Source: Rhodamnia argentea | Taxonomy: Eukaryota; Streptophyta; Magnoliopsida; Myrtales; Myrtaceae | NCBI RefSeq assembly: GCF_020921035.1 | Contig: NC_063152.1 | Coordinates: forward strand, 26,535,903-26,599,902 | Direction of reading: 5' to 3' | DNA length: 64,000 nucleotides | Shown: positions 1 to 12,272 of the stretch, in pieces | How the letters are laid out: each line of letters starts with the position of its first letter | How positions within the stretch are numbered: the first letter of the stretch is position 1 | The notes under the pieces: model-generated | The model's input: only the letters and a program-made list of their open reading frames with translations | Databases searched by the model: none | Told to the model about the DNA's origin: nothing | Made by a program: the position numbers and the translations under genes

Positions 1-982
1 ATTAATTTTTTTAAAGAATTTTGGGGATTTTTTTAATGATCCCTCCAAGGGCTGATCCATTCACTAAAAGGTCTGAGGATTTTCTGTTGTACCAAAATGT
101 CACGCGTCTCATAAATACTTCAAAAGATCTCCATCGGACCGTCATCAACTTCCGATGATCCGGTCCGGTTTATAGACGTCCCTCTCTTGGAAAAGCGTGA
201 GGATTCGTGGGTTCCATCCATCCATGGTGTGAAGATTGTGTTCATCTGTGCTTCACACCATGTCCCCTGTTTCTCTCTCTATCTCTCCCTGTCTCTCTCT
301 GATGATCACCTCATCATGAGTGGATCCGCAGCTTTATGTCCCGTCAACGGTCAGTAGGAAAGCAAAATCGCCTCCAGTTCCAATGCTCACCTCCCCAAGT
401 TTTTTGTTTTTTATCGGATCTCAACCCCCAAAAAAGAGTTCCATCGCCACGCTTGGGAGGGCAGAGAGATGATGCCCCATCCCAAGAACGAACCGAACCG
501 AATGCAACCACACGTTTTAACCACAGTAAAGGAGGAGGATGAGGAGGAGGAGGCACTGGTGCAATCAATAGGGTGAGGTGAATTCATGGTCTGCGAGGTG
601 TGTGGGAACCATCAATCATCATCATTCATGCAATAGGCTGGACTGACACTGGTCATCATCACTCTCTCTCTCTCTCCATTTATCTTTTATATATTGTCCC
701 ATCCTTTCATTGTCCTGCAGAAAGGCAGTGACACCCACCAGACCAGTCCAGTCCTGCCCCAAAACCCAAAAGCAAAGCTTAGCCATTTTTGCAATCCTCT
801 GTTTCTTGCCCCCTTCTTGTTCTTGTTTTCTCAGAACCCGAAACAGCCCCAAAATCAACGAACCCAGAAGCTGTTGCTGCAGGGAAAGGAAAATTAGCAA
901 TTTTTATTTCTTCCTTTAGAGGAAAGGAGGGGGACTTTTTGGTTTGAGTTTGAACCCCTCACCCCTCTTGGGGAAAGTGGAA
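1..982 (+). promoter_or_regulatory. Upstream and 5' leader region of the HD-Zip II gene
   Basis: No coding region is supported here. The stretch contains pyrimidine-rich CT tracts (about 270-300 and 659-676), common in plant 5' leaders, and a TATA-like TTTATATAT at about 686-694 that would place transcription start near 715-725, giving a leader of about 260 nt before the ATG at 983. Short open frames in the region are low-complexity and lie on both strands, so I do not treat them as genes. The promoter assignment is inference from position and composition. Confidence 0.4.
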
Positions 983-3423
983 ATGGGTGAGCAAGATGAT
1001 GGGCTGGGGTTGAGTCTGAGCCTGGGATGCGCGAAGAGTGCATTGTCTTTGAACCTCAATCTCGTGGAAGCTCCTCCGCAGTCCAGGCGGAGTCCTGGGC
1101 AAAAGAGTTCTTGGAACGAGGTTTTCCACTCTCCTGGTGAGAATAGGTTTTCTGGGTCTGGTGTTCTTGTTTGTTGCCTTCTCCAATGTCGCATTCTGTT
1201 TTCTTGTGTAATCTTTGAAAGCGTAATGAGTTTTTCCTTTCCAATCTGCTTATTCCTGATTAACATGCATCACTTTGCGAGGCATTTGTCTGAATGTGTA
1301 CTCTGCATTTTGTATACTTTGGTTCATAGAAGCTGCAAAGCAGAACAGTTTCTGTGAAATTTGCTGTCGGTTTACTCTGTGTTTGACGTCATCTATTAGA
1401 TTAGATGTAGAAGGCTAAGACACTAATCTTCATCAGCAATCGCCGGTATTTGTCATTTTCAAGGAGGTTGAGGTGTAGGATTTGCCTTAAAAACTCGATT
1501 AAGTTTTGGAGGAGTGTCACCCTCCTTGGCCTCGGATATCAAATCCTGATTTGTATTCATCAACTTTCAGAAACAAACTCCGAAACAAGGCCGTTCCTTG
1601 GAGGAGTCAGCATCAACAGAGACATAGTAGTGGTGGAATTAGATGATGATAATCGGGTCTCATCACCTAACAGCACCGTGTCGAGCATAAGTGGGAAGAG
1701 AAGTGAGAGAGACCCGCATGGAGACAACGAAGTTGAAGCTGAGAGAACTTCGTGCTCTTGTGAGAGCATCGAAGAAGATGGCAGCGGAGGAGATGCAGCG
1801 AGGAAGAAGCTCAGGCTGTCTAGAGAACAGTCGTTGCTGTTAGAGGAGACATTCAAAGAGCATAACACTCTTAACCCTGTGAGCGACAATTTCAGTCATT
1901 TCGTTACTAATTAAGCATATGCTTTCTTCAAACATGCACGAGCATTCAATCACTGCATATAAACCTGACATGGATGGTTGGTTGGAAAAATAGAGTTCAA
2001 AGTGCATTTCAGTCATGAGATTGATGTTTATCTGTAGTTATCATTTACCGGTAAAAGTCGAATTGGGGATTTGGGACCTTTTTCTTGGTTTCTATTTTGC
2101 AATCATTGAATCCATGTGAATCTCAAAGTGATTTTCATTTTCATTTTCATTTATGAATAACGAGATAATCTTTAGGTTCCTCTTTGGATGTGATAAAGAG
2201 GTGGTTTCGATGAGTTTAACTGGACGTTGTTTTGAGTTTCAGAAGCAAAAGCTTGCCTTGGCCAAGCAGCTCAATCTTAGTCCCAGACAGGTGGAGGTCT
2301 GGTTTCAGAACAGGCGTGCCCGGTAAGGGCTTATAATTGATACTTTTGAGTTCTTTTTCCCCAATTACATGGCTTTACATCTGCATCATCTGAATCACTC
2401 TGATCATTGTGGCAAAAATGTGCGAAGACCCCATTTCTTGATTTGACCAATCATTTTTGACCCATTTTAATGTGGAAACCGCCATAATTATTCCATACGA
2501 ATATTTGTGTGCGCTTGGGAGAGGGGGGTGGGTGGGGGTAGTTGGAATTCTATACATGTGATGAGGGGTCTCTCTTAATCATCTTAATCATTTGATAATG
2601 GTTCGACAGTTTGATGGCAAAGTTGTTGTTTTGAGTGCATTTACTCTTTGGGTCCACATGCTTGTCCAGCGAGGACTCAATACCCAAAACTTCATAATGC
2701 AATGGCCAATTTTAGATTCATGCATTCATATGATCTGCAATGCAGCTCTGGGAAGGCTCTGTTTATGGTCAGGTTAATGACGTTGGATCTTTTGCTTCGA
2801 TGAAGAAGCTTCCCCTATGTTCGGTTTGACCAAATGTGCAATTCTTTTGGCTGACAACCACCATATGGATTTTCTCAAGCAAATGGAAATGGCTTTAAAT
2901 TTTTTATCCATATTGACCCCGAGCATGAGGCTATCACAAACTACCTTACTAGATTGAGCCAATATTGTGTTATTATCCTTAGTGTAGTTTAGCATCAACA
3001 ATCTGTATGGGGAGCTCTGTATTCGGATGTGCCATAACTTCTTTTTTCTCTTTACCAATTTTGTGTAGGACTAAGACGAAGCAAACCGAGGTCGACTGTG
3101 AGTACCTCAAAAGGTGCTGCGACAATCTTACGCAGGAGAACAAGAGGCTGCAGAAGGAAGTGCAGGAGCTCAGGGCACTGAAGCTGATCTCCCCACAGCT
3201 CTACATGCATATGAACCCCCCCACCACGCTCACCATGTGCCCTTCATGTCAGCGAGTGTCTGTTCCTTCCTCATCATCATCATCTCCATCTCCATCTTCA
3301 GTCGCTGCCTCAGCAGTTGGCCGCACTGGGCCTGCCCATAATCCATCTAGTCCGTCTGGAGCATCCATCAGCCCTTGGGCAAGGCTACAGATGCGACAAG
3401 GACTGAACAATTTGCACTCTTAA
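983..3423 (+). CDS. HAT4-like: HD-Zip class II transcription factor, HAT4/ATHB-2 type
   Basis: A complete four-exon gene: 983-1136, 1571-1878, 2243-2322 and 3069-3423, all with GT-AG introns and consistent phases, encoding 298 residues. The N-terminus has the EAR-like repressor motif LGLSLSL. The middle carries SSWNE and [10 protein letters not shown] blocks shared with HAT1, HAT2 and HAT4. The homeodomain begins at [11 protein letters not shown] and ends with the helix-3 signature [11 protein letters not shown], split by intron 3. A leucine zipper (CEYLKRCC to LRALKL) follows, then CPSCQRV, a variant of the redox-sensitive CPSCE motif. The start at 983 is chosen because the upstream in-frame codons begin at a TTG, and MGEQDD gives the usual class II start. 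Known members of this clade are nuclear, dimeric, auxin- and shade-responsive transcriptional repressors. Which of HAT1, HAT2 or HAT4 is the ortholog cannot be decided by eye. Confidence 0.95.
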
Positions 3424-4436
3424 TGGCTTCTCTGACATTTGCACGGCGTGTGCCCAAGGCGTAAAGCAAAGAGTATCAGCTCATCCACTGACGATACATT
3501 AGCAGATTATGACGTAGAAGGATCGAATGACTAGCAAAATAGACCGTCTACCGTGCTTTTTGCTGATAATAGGACATTGATTGCTGGGATAGAGAAATCT
3601 TCTCCCTGTATGTAGGGTCGAAAACGCAAAGGGAAAGGAAAAGGTGAGCGTTTAGTTGTTCATGGATCTTGTTCACTTTGGTAATTTGATGATCTATCAT
3701 GATGCGGGTGATTGTGGAACCTATTCGAATGTTGAGTAATCATGGTCTCATCTACCATGTTGGGTCATAAGCAGTTTCAAGCAAATTCAATTAATGATAT
3801 TTGTTGACAGGTAACACAGAATATGCCTTCTGAAGCTGCATTTAGGAGGAGATACTGAGAAACTGGCAAGAATATTTAGGAACACAAGTCAAGGAATAGT
3901 TATATGATCTCCCCTTAACCATAAATGTAAACATGACTGCCACATTCTATGATTAGGCAACGAGCACATCTTTCATTCTTGGTTTTGTTCTTTCAAGAAT
4001 CAATCTCGATCGTGGACGACATTTCTGGCCGAGGAGCAAACTGGTTAGGTTCAAGAATACTGAAGCCAAATCACTGACTAGCCCATTGGGTGGAGCAAGT
4101 GGTTACAACACGGGACATTTGACGGTGACTCAAGGTGTAACAAGCTGATCAAAAGTGTGTTTTCAAGCATTGAGTCCGAACATGGGATGTGACCGATACA
4201 TGAAATACTTCTCTTTAGGTGGTGATTTCAAGAAGCGGAAGAGACGGTTTGCCGTTTGAGAGCTCAAGCCCTCAAGCAGAAAAGGAGTCCGATGCCTACC
4301 CGCATCGACTCAAAACGAAAAACGACCGTGGATGCCAGCCAACAAAATGGGACGTCGGTTCAGAACATTTGCTTATGTTTTGGTCTACATTTGACCCAGT
4401 TTTTGACAACTTTGAAGATTCCGTACATTTAACTCT
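3424..4436. other. Intergenic, HD-Zip 3' flank
   Basis: This is the 3' untranslated region and downstream flank of the HD-Zip gene. I see no further exon, RNA gene or clear transposon. Short open frames here are not supported by any recognisable protein. Confidence 0.5.
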
Positions 4437-4558
4437 GTCGTGCAAAAATGGCCATTTCGTCGGCCTCTTACAATCAATACAGAGAAGTCAGCTGCCAGTC
4501 GTGCAAAAATGGCCATTTCGTCGGCCTCTTACAATCAATACAGAGAAGTCAGCTGCCA
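4437..4558. repeat. Perfect 61-bp tandem duplication
   Basis: Two adjacent copies of a 61-bp unit, 4437-4497 and 4498-4558, are identical base for base as read. The unit starts GTCGTGCAAAAATGG and ends GTCAGCTGCCA. Complete identity implies a recent duplication or a collapsed or expanded assembly artefact. It lies outside any gene I can support. Confidence 0.95.
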
Positions 4559-5039
4559 AGATGAGCTATGGAGATTTCATTCTATTTTCAGTTCTACGAA
4601 ACTGGACACAACAAAAATGTTGCTTTCGACCATCTCAGTCCCCAAGTGACGATGCAGAATCGTCTACGTAAGATCTGCATGAAGACAGTCTAAACTGTGC
4701 TAATCATCGGTTAGCCATACTTACGTCAGGAATTAGACTAATCTGTTTTTATTTTATTTTATATATTTCCTTTTTATTGCGTCAGTGTCCATCGTTGCCA
4801 CTAGCGCTCTTAAGGGAAGACAAACGCTCAACTCCACGAAATTAAAGAATGCAGTCTCCAGCAAATCCTAAGGAAGTTCAGTTTTGTAAGGACTCAGAGA
4901 CGATGGTTCCTAATAAAGCGTAATACTGATCACATTCATGTTGATGGCAGATTCACCGCAGCCCAAATCTACAGGAAAGGGAGGCGAGGAATAATACAGA
5001 GGGAACTTTTCTTTCTTCGGATCAAGATAGCAATACTCA

Positions 5040-8000
5040 TCACACTGTATTCGCGGTGTCTGCCAAGGAGCGGAGTATGCACCCCAAGCCTGCCCTCTCG
5101 GTGAGTCTTTCGTGAATCCGCAGGCACTGGTCACAGGTGGGTCGATCCCCTGTAGACAAGCCTCTGTACAAGTATCTGGCAAGCAACGGGAAGATCAAAT
5201 TACTAGAGAAGGTTCTGGTTTCGCAGATATACTGGGAGTGGGAAAAGAAGAAGGTATTAACCAACGAAATGAAGTACACAAACGAACTACAGCAACAATA
5301 GCAATCACACACCGAATTCTCTTACTACTCACTAGAGAAGGAATGCATGTTTAGGTCCAACAAATGCCTTCACAAGAACGGTAATCCAAGCAAGATAGTA
5401 ATGATCAGACAAGAGGAATAAAAAATACATTGGGAAACTCTGCTCTCTTCAAATCAGACCTATTGGCCAGCCAAACACCAAAACCAATTGGTCAATACAT
5501 ATATCTAACTTTAATCTTAGTTAACCATTGTAAAATTAGAAGACAAGAGATGCCATCAAATCCCTATCTACTTAATAACCGCTCCTAAATGAACATGTTC
5601 ACAGCTGTAAGAACATTCCAGTACTACGATGAGGACCTCAGACAATTTCTGTTATACACCATCTAGTCAATTTTCATTAACTCAAGTACCAATAGCGATA
5701 AAGAAACATCCCACAGAGCATTTGCAGACAATTCCTCAAGGAGAGTTACATAATGCTCTGAGCCAGTCAAGCATTGATAGGCCAATAAGTCATCTTTGCA
5801 GTATCCAAAAGAATAAGATAGGTTTCAAGTGCTGATGAAGAAAAAGAACATGTTCTCTGAACAGAGAGAAGTATTGTGCCGCAAGATGCATCAAACCCAA
5901 TTTATCTAGTCAAATGACACCATTATCGACATTAACAAATTCAAAACATATAACCACAGGACGACTAGGGAAAACAGTGTACAATTGTCTTGTATGATCA
6001 TTATATGCCAAAATAGAGTGAGTGAGAAGAACGCAAAAGATGAATGAACATGGTACGCCTTTTCTCTGGTTGAGTTGAGAAGACTATGGCAAGCCGATAG
6101 AGTATGGCACCTCAGTGAAAATGTTATTTAAACCAGAATCCTGCAGAACCAAATTCATTCTACTAATGCTTGAAACCTGGCCTTGAGATTAAACTAAATC
6201 CGAAAGTTATCAATTTAATTTGTCTCTCCTTCCAATCACTCAGACCAGAAATACCATTAGATCAACCTACTCAGAAGTCTCAGGTATTTGATCTAGAAGT
6301 AGATCTTTTAGGACTAGATTGCAAGACTAGAATTCATCATAGTTTTGAGACAATCTATATCAGGAGTTGCTTCTGCTACCCTAAATCTACAACTACTCCA
6401 AGCATAAACACGTAAGACCCTGGACAGGAGCAAATATCATTGAGCATATGTTACCTTCCATTCCAAATTGACAACCTTAGCTGCCCTGCTTTATTCTTCC
6501 TGCCTAGTACTATTGTGCTTCATTTAGAAGGTGAAGAGGGGAAGAAAAATGGAAAGAAAATTTAAATTTCCATCCTCTTCTCACTAAAGTTTTAAACTTT
6601 ACCCCATTTTCCACACCACCCCCAATTTTCCTTCTCTCCCCTCCTTCCCAAATAAAGCATTAGTACTGATCCTTAGGCAGAGACAACTTGAATGCCTAAT
6701 AGAAATCACGTCGTAGCAATAAAGAAATTCAAATTTAGTCTAAGCATAACCTCTATAAGGGCTTTTCTTTGGGAATAGGAATCCCCCTAAATACACTCTA
6801 ACTGACCAACTTGCATAGTTAACACATTTTGTTCCTTCAAAAAATGGTGTATCAACACAGAAATTAAACAGTCACAAGTAGCATATATGAGTGAATTCAC
6901 ATTACAACAACATAAACTATTTAACAAGGCCTTAAAGTATAGGCTATGATCAGCCAAAGCATACAATTAATAGTACATACTGGCGCAACCTATTCTTTAT
7001 AAGCAAAAGTAATACACCGACTTCCTAAACCAGAGTCAATAAGTGGTTGGCTATTTCTTAGCAAAGTTATGGTCAAATTTCACAATGGGAATACTGCCAA
7101 GATCTTTGTTAAATGGAGTATTCTCAGCCAAATATTTGTAGGTTTGAAAATTACCAGAAGTAAAATGAAGAATATCAAACTAAATTGTTACAGAAATAAA
7201 GTAAGTCTTCACAAATCCTAGATGTGCCAACCCAGGTGACACAGGTAAACCCAGGAAACTGAAAAGACAGTTTGCTTTTTCTAGCCATGAAACTTGATCT
7301 TCATTAAACATCTCTACTCAAAGCTGCAGCCACAGCAAACTGCTTAATGGAAGAAAAAGGCATCTACCAGTGGCACTGCAACAACAGTTCAAAGTCCCAA
7401 GAATCATCATCAGGCAAAACATTGAGAAATTATTTTAGAGACGCCAAGTCCTCGTAACATGCATCACTCAATTACCAGAGAAGCCTCTTCATGATCCTTA
7501 TGTTAATCTGTATCAAGGGACTATAGGAGTACTGAACCAGCCCAACAAAAGAAGACAATGGTTGGGTGAAAAGATAAAGGCCTCCGCAACCCCACAGACA
7601 CGGCATTTTGGCATTGATATCGGCACGGAAGGCGAGTGAGATGAACAACAGCCCACAGTTGTGGCTTAAACAACTGTGCGGCTACAGATAGGTCGAGATA
7701 TGCGCAGGTTAATAGCCATCAATCAGAAATGCTACCACTACTTGTGCCTTCAAGCCACTACAAACTCAATGGAAGCAAGATAACTATCCCTTGTGCATTC
7801 AAATGCTACTATCACTTCAAACGTTTCAAGTCCACGGCAAAGGTTACTAAGCAACATGAAGCAACAATCGGAACGAGCAATCACGAAATGACAGATATGA
7901 ACAGCAGGGAAAGACGGCTCACTCACTTCATGAGGATGTCGTAGTACTCAGGATCCAAAGAAGAGAACAGAGCATCCAGATCCTTTATCGCCATTATCGC

Positions 8001-8419
8001 TCTGTGCACCACTATCCAGTTCGCCGACTGCAAAACCACGAACAAACGGCTTCACCACCCCGAATCCCTCTCTCTCTCGAAAAGATCTACGGATACATGT
8101 AGCAAACACCAAAGAGAAAAAGAGAACAAGAAAACGGCGAACCTTGCATCGCTCGTCCCGCGTGTTGGGAGGCGATCCTTCGAGAGCGGTCTTGAGAGCC
8201 TCCACCGGCTTCCACCTGCACCCGACGAACCGACACGAAGAAGGCGAGGGTAAGCTAACTAAAATCAAGCCGCGAATCGCCGGAAGAAAGCAGAGAGGGA
8301 TCGAGCGTGGCGGAAGCTTACTGCTTGAGCAAGCTCTCGATCTTGCGAGACTTGTGCTCGATTCTGGTGATGATCGCCTCCGCGTTGTCCGCTTCCACGA
8401 ACTCGTCCGTCGCCGACAT
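5040..8419 (-). CDS. ARPC5: ARP2/3 complex subunit 5 (ARPC5/p16)
   Basis: Four exons on the minus strand: 8322-8419, 8143-8215, 7927-8027 and 5040-5175, with GT-AG introns and matching phases, encode 135 residues, close to the usual plant length. Exon 1 gives EFVEADNAEAIITRIE, exon 2 VEALKTALEGSPPNTRDE, exon 3 NWIVVHRAIMAIKDLD, and exon 4 YLYRGLSTGDRPTCDQCL ending in NTV. These match the plant ARPC5 family over the whole length. The protein is the smallest subunit of the seven-member ARP2/3 complex, which nucleates branched actin filaments and in plants affects cell shape such as trichomes and pavement cells. The start at 8419 lies just before the conserved acidic N-terminus. Intron 3 is long (5176-7926). 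A GA-rich 5' leader (CT-rich on the plus strand, about 8458-8483) lies upstream. No defects are visible. Confidence 0.96.
5176..7926 (-). other. Long third intron of ARPC5
   Basis: The 2.75 kb between ARPC5 exons 3 and 4 contains no recognisable coding sequence, transposon termini or RNA gene. Short open frames on both strands (for example near 5629-5835, 6170-6415 and 7729-7944) have no recognisable domains. It is AT-rich, as usual for plant introns. Confidence 0.8.
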
Positions 8420-8961
8420 TCCGGCGAAGCGGTCGCCGGAGGAATCAGAAGTGAAAATCCCTCTCTCTCGCTCTCTCTCTCTCCTTCCTTTTTCCTTCAC
8501 AACATATACGACGAAATTGTTCTTAGGGGGACTGTATAATGGTTGGAATTTTATTAAAATAGCCACATAAAGATGTCCATACAAAATTTTGTCTAATTAA
8601 AACACGACATGACGACATACTTATTAATCATCCGTTTCTTTTGTAAAACAAATACTATCGCTTGTATCGTTTACAAAAATATATAAATAAAACAAAAATT
8701 TAGGCATAAATTATCGTTAATAATGGATTTCGTCGCCTAACTTTTCCTAGTTAACGAAATACTTCACTTTTATGTACTAAAGCCCATGCATTGGGTCCCT
8801 CTAACTGTTTTGAGTTAATGAAATACTTCACTTTTTTACAACAAAAAAAAATGAACAAAGGGTTTGTAACAAAGAGCTAAAAACATCATAATATTTGGAA
8901 TTTTTAAATCACGACAATATACAATGATTTACAACAATATATGGTAATTAAGAACAAAAAA

Positions 8962-9733
8962 GGCTCCATTTATTTCGCGAAAAATGAGTCGTCTTTGAAA
9001 AATATTTTTCGGAAAGTCAATTTTCAAGAAAATGACTATATTTTTCTTTGTTTGGTTGAAATATGAAAAAGACTTTGAAAATATTTTATGTTATTTGATA
9101 TGAAAAATTGGATTTAATTTTCCTCCATGCACATCATTTAATTTTTTTTTGTTTTTCTTTTCATGTTTTACTTTAAAAAAAATAAAAATTTTTAATGTTT
9201 TAATTATTTATCTTTTTTTTTTTTTTTTTATGTTTTTTTTTTTTTTTTTGCTATTACTGTTTTTTGCCTATCGCCGGCCATCATCATGGCCGACGAACAA
9301 TCACGAGCGAGGTCAACAACGGCTCACTTGGCCTCGCATTGGAGGCCGACAACAATTTGCCTAGACTCGCTTGTGGCTAGGGCCAACGATTGGCTGAATG
9401 AGAAGAAGGGGTAAGAAAAAACATAAAAATAAAAAAATAAAAAATAAAGAAAAAGAGAAAATTTAGAAAAATAAATTTTTGAATTGTGAAAAATAAATTA
9501 AAACGAAAAGGAAAGTAAAAATAATAATTAAAAAGAAAGAAGATGCGAAGAGAGGAAGAAAGAAAGATGAAGAAAATATTTTCCTCTTCTCAAAAGAAAA
9601 AAAAAATCATTTTTGAAGGAGTTTTTTTTATTGGAGGAAAAAAAATTTCTGGATTGGCTAATGATTCGCAAAAAATTAGCCAGTCCAGAAATTTTTTTTC
9701 GAAAAGTTATTTTTCGCGAAACAAACGGAGGAC
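8962..9733. mobile_element. AT-armed TIR element (non-autonomous, MITE-like)
   Basis: The left end GGCTCCATTTATTTCGCG and the reverse complement of the right end, CCTCCGTTTGTTTCGCG, form inverted termini, and both continue as AAAAAT. The arms are AT-rich, with long T runs on the left and A-rich purine DNA on the right. The centre (about 9270-9400) is a GC-rich block. No transposase is visible, so the element is non-autonomous. A related element lies at 40832-41538 in the opposite orientation. The superfamily is not assigned because I do not see a convincing target duplication. Confidence 0.6.
9637..9699. repeat. Near-perfect hairpin inside the TIR element
   Basis: An arm containing AATTTCTGGATTGGCTAAT is followed after a short loop by ATTAGCCAGTCCAGAAATT, giving about 25 bp of pairing including the flanking A and T runs, with one mismatch. 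It may be a second, internal inverted repeat or the end of a nested element. Confidence 0.8.
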
Positions 9734-10014
9734 GTCATAAATTTGAGTTTTGTTTGATTACAACAATAAGGAGTTACCACATTCTGTTACAACCAAAAGT
9801 AAACCATGGTCAATTTGGACTTTTTCTTTTTCAAAATTACGACGGCATAGTTGAAACTAAAATCACAATATCGCAAATTTTCGATTTACAGAGTGGTTCA
9901 ATGATCTGCCGTAACAAGGAGCAAAGCATTGTATAACCAAATTTATCTTTTATCTTTTAAATTTCTATGGCTCACGAATGTTTATGATATTACATTGCAA
10001 TCAAGTACAAAGCG

Positions 10015-10037
10015 GGGTTGGACCAAAAAAAAAAAAA
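10015..10037 (+). repeat. Micro-insertion: TTGGACC head plus poly(A), flanked by direct repeat
   Basis: The sequence GGGTTGGACC followed by about 14 A residues sits between two copies of AGTACAAAGCG (10004-10014 and 10038-10048). The direct repeat flanking an A-tailed insert is the signature of LINE-type target-primed reverse transcription, but almost no element body is present. Confidence 0.75.
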
Positions 10038-10281
10038 AGTACAAAGCGTGGTAATTTTTGTTTTATCTAATCATGACAGTTACAAATGTTTAGGATGGTT
10101 TGTCATGACAAGAAGAATACTTTGTAAATTCGGACATATTATAATTACGATAGATTACAAAGAGTCACGACATTTCGTTATAGCCAAGAGCAAAGCATCA
10201 TAAATTTTGGATTGTTATAAATTTGACAATTTACAAATTGATTTGCCCTGAAGGACAAGACCTCCTAATTTTGTATGTTTT

Positions 10282-10440
10282 TGTAACGACTCGATCCGAT
10301 GAGTATAGGAAGTGATCGTCGAGGTTAGTGGGTATGGACAAGAAGCGGCTCCTAGCAAGCTTCTAAGATGACAAAGGGGGTAGGAATGAACCGAACTGTA
10401 CACCGAATCGAACTGTGCATCAAATAGAAAGAGAACGATT
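10282..10440 (+). mobile_element. LTR fragment related to the solo LTR at 34951
   Basis: It starts TGTAACGACTCGATCC and shares a block with 34951-35110: a GGAAGTGATCGTCG-like segment, then GCGGCTCCTAGCAAGCTTCT and GGGGGTAGGAATGAA. It looks like the 5' part of an old LTR of the same family. No internal retroelement sequence is attached, and only one end is present. Confidence 0.5.

Positions 10441-10445
<5 letters not shown>

Positions 10446-10478
<33 letters not shown>
10446..10478. repeat. (AT)n microsatellite
   Basis: An uninterrupted run of about 16 AT dinucleotides lies directly after the LTR fragment. Confidence 0.95.
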
Positions 10479-10482
<4 letters not shown>

Positions 10483-10597
10483 TTTTTAAAACATCTTTAA
10501 ATTTGACTTTTATTGTGTTAGACATCCATTTTCTAGTGGTCGGACTTGCATTTGCTAGTGCGTAAAACATTGTGAGTTTCACTTTGAATGTTTCGAA

Positions 10598-12272
10598 TAA
10601 GGGTGAGCAAAAAAATCATGATCCACCTAAATCAGACTGTACCTAACCAGCTCATTTTGAATGCTAACGAGCGGGTACGGTCTTGTTCTCGATTTCAATT
10701 TTCTGAAACCTACGGGTACCAATTCAATTCTCAATTTTAGGTGAGAACCATCCAACCAACTCAATCGGACCGGTCCTTTTATAAAATACAAATGTATATT
10801 CTTTTAATTTGAGTGCATAACTTTGGATATGCCTTAATTCATGAAGTATTGAACATAGAAAAATTGCAGTTACACAACGAGAATGTGACATGTTGGTTTA
10901 GGCTTGGCTAGATAGCTGCACTAAAGTGGATTTGTGCCTTTTGAAATAACTTTTGCAAATATTGAAATGCTTCCTTGCATATTGAAATTTTTTTATTTGG
11001 CAATGGTACTAAGGGGGTGCATGACAACCACTCTACTTCTCTATTCTTATTCCAAACTTATTTCTAGAACAAGTTTGGAACAGAAACTCGTTTAGTAACG
11101 TAATTCTATTTTTCTATTTTTTAAACAAAAATTTGTTCCATAAATAGATTTGGAAGGGAAATTAGAAGCAAAAAATTTTAGCTTCTCGGAGAAATAGAAA
11201 TCATAAATAATAACCCCTCACTTTTTCTCAGATACTTACCGTTGCCGAATGCCACCCGCCCTCGCCTCCCCACCGGTCGTTGCCACCCACCACCGGCCTC
11301 CGCCACCCATCGTTGGCCGCCGCCGACCACCGCCTACCGCAAACCACCGCCCACCGCCATCCTCCGCTGGATGCCTCAACCATCGCTAGTAGCTATCGAC
11401 CTTTGCCGGCCACCGCTAACCACTGTCCTTGATCGCCAACCTCCGTTGGCAACCAATCATCCCCCCCCACCTCACTTGCCTTCGACCTCCGCCGACTACC
11501 TCCACTCTCGGACGTGACCATCCCCCCCCGCCGCCACCAACCACTACCCACCACCGACCTTCGTCGCCACAAACCACTGTCCTCGGTTGCCCACCGCAAC
11601 TGCCGTTGACTACCACCTGCCTCGCCATTGCCCCCTACCTCATTGCCAACCCCGTCGACCATCGCTTGCCGCCAACCACCGCCCACCACCACCCTTTGTT
11701 GGTTACCGTAACCATCGCCGACCATCACCCCTTGAGACCTTCACCGTTTTGCCGCCCGCCACGCTTGCCACCGGAGTAAAAAATAAATAATAATTTTTTA
11801 TTTTTGAATAGTAATTAATAATTTCTAGAAGTAGAAGTTTTCAACTGTTATCAAACGAATTTATATTTCAAGATTAGAAATTTTATGTCGTTATCAAACA
11901 TAGTTTTTTGCTTAAAAACTCATCCAAAAACAGAAATAGAAAAATTCATTTCTAGCCAGAAATCTATTTTTGAAACATAATGGTTATCATACACCCCCTC
12001 AATCATTATCCCCATCGTTATCTTGCATATTGAAAATTTTCCTCCTTCAACCGCTAGGGACTCGTTCCCTTTTCTTTTTTAATTGCTATTAGTGCTCGAT
12101 AGGACCGTGCACGGGATCTAACAAAAAATCGGATCGGACCGATGGTTCGATTCTCGGGTGAATCCATGGAACAAGCGGGAGGTTCGCAGTTTGCATTTTG
12201 CGAAACCGGTCCCTAGCGAGCGGTTTTTGGTTCTAAGGTGAGAACCAACCATCTTGGAACCGATCACCCCTA
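10598..12272. mobile_element. hAT-type non-autonomous element with 8-bp target duplication, interrupted by a nested element
   Basis: The left end TAAGGGTGAGCA and the reverse complement of the right end, TAGGGGTGATCGG, are hAT-like termini. They are flanked by GTTTCGAA (10590-10597) and GTTTTGAA (12273-12280), an 8-bp target duplication with one mismatch, the length expected of hAT transposons. The interior is rich in GGACCG and GGTTC motifs, as in the MITE at 48724-49290. A second element (about 11007-11999) sits inside, so the original length was about 680 bp. No transposase is present. Confidence 0.65.
11007..11999. mobile_element. Nested TIR element with a GC-rich, proline-codon-like core
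   Basis: The left terminus GGGGGTGCATGACAACCACT and the reverse complement of the right terminus, GGGGGTGTATGATAACCATT, are 20-bp inverted repeats with four mismatches. Partial inverted similarity continues inward (for example TTTCTAGAA and TTCTATTTTT). The centre, about 11235-11775, is strikingly GC-rich and made of CCACC/CCGCC-type repeats. Open frames on both strands there translate to Pro/Thr/His-rich or Gly/Trp-rich low complexity. I interpret them as composition effects, possibly from an ancient captured fragment, not as genes. Confidence 0.6.

Noticed and set aside
9149-9364. Open frame rich in Phe
   Set aside because: It is translated poly(T) from the left arm of the TIR element.
11235-11790. 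Several overlapping open frames on both strands encoding Pro/Thr/His-rich or Gly/Trp-rich peptides
   Set aside because: They lie in a CCACC/CCGCC low-complexity core inside a transposon and are open in many frames at once, so they reflect composition and not a gene.
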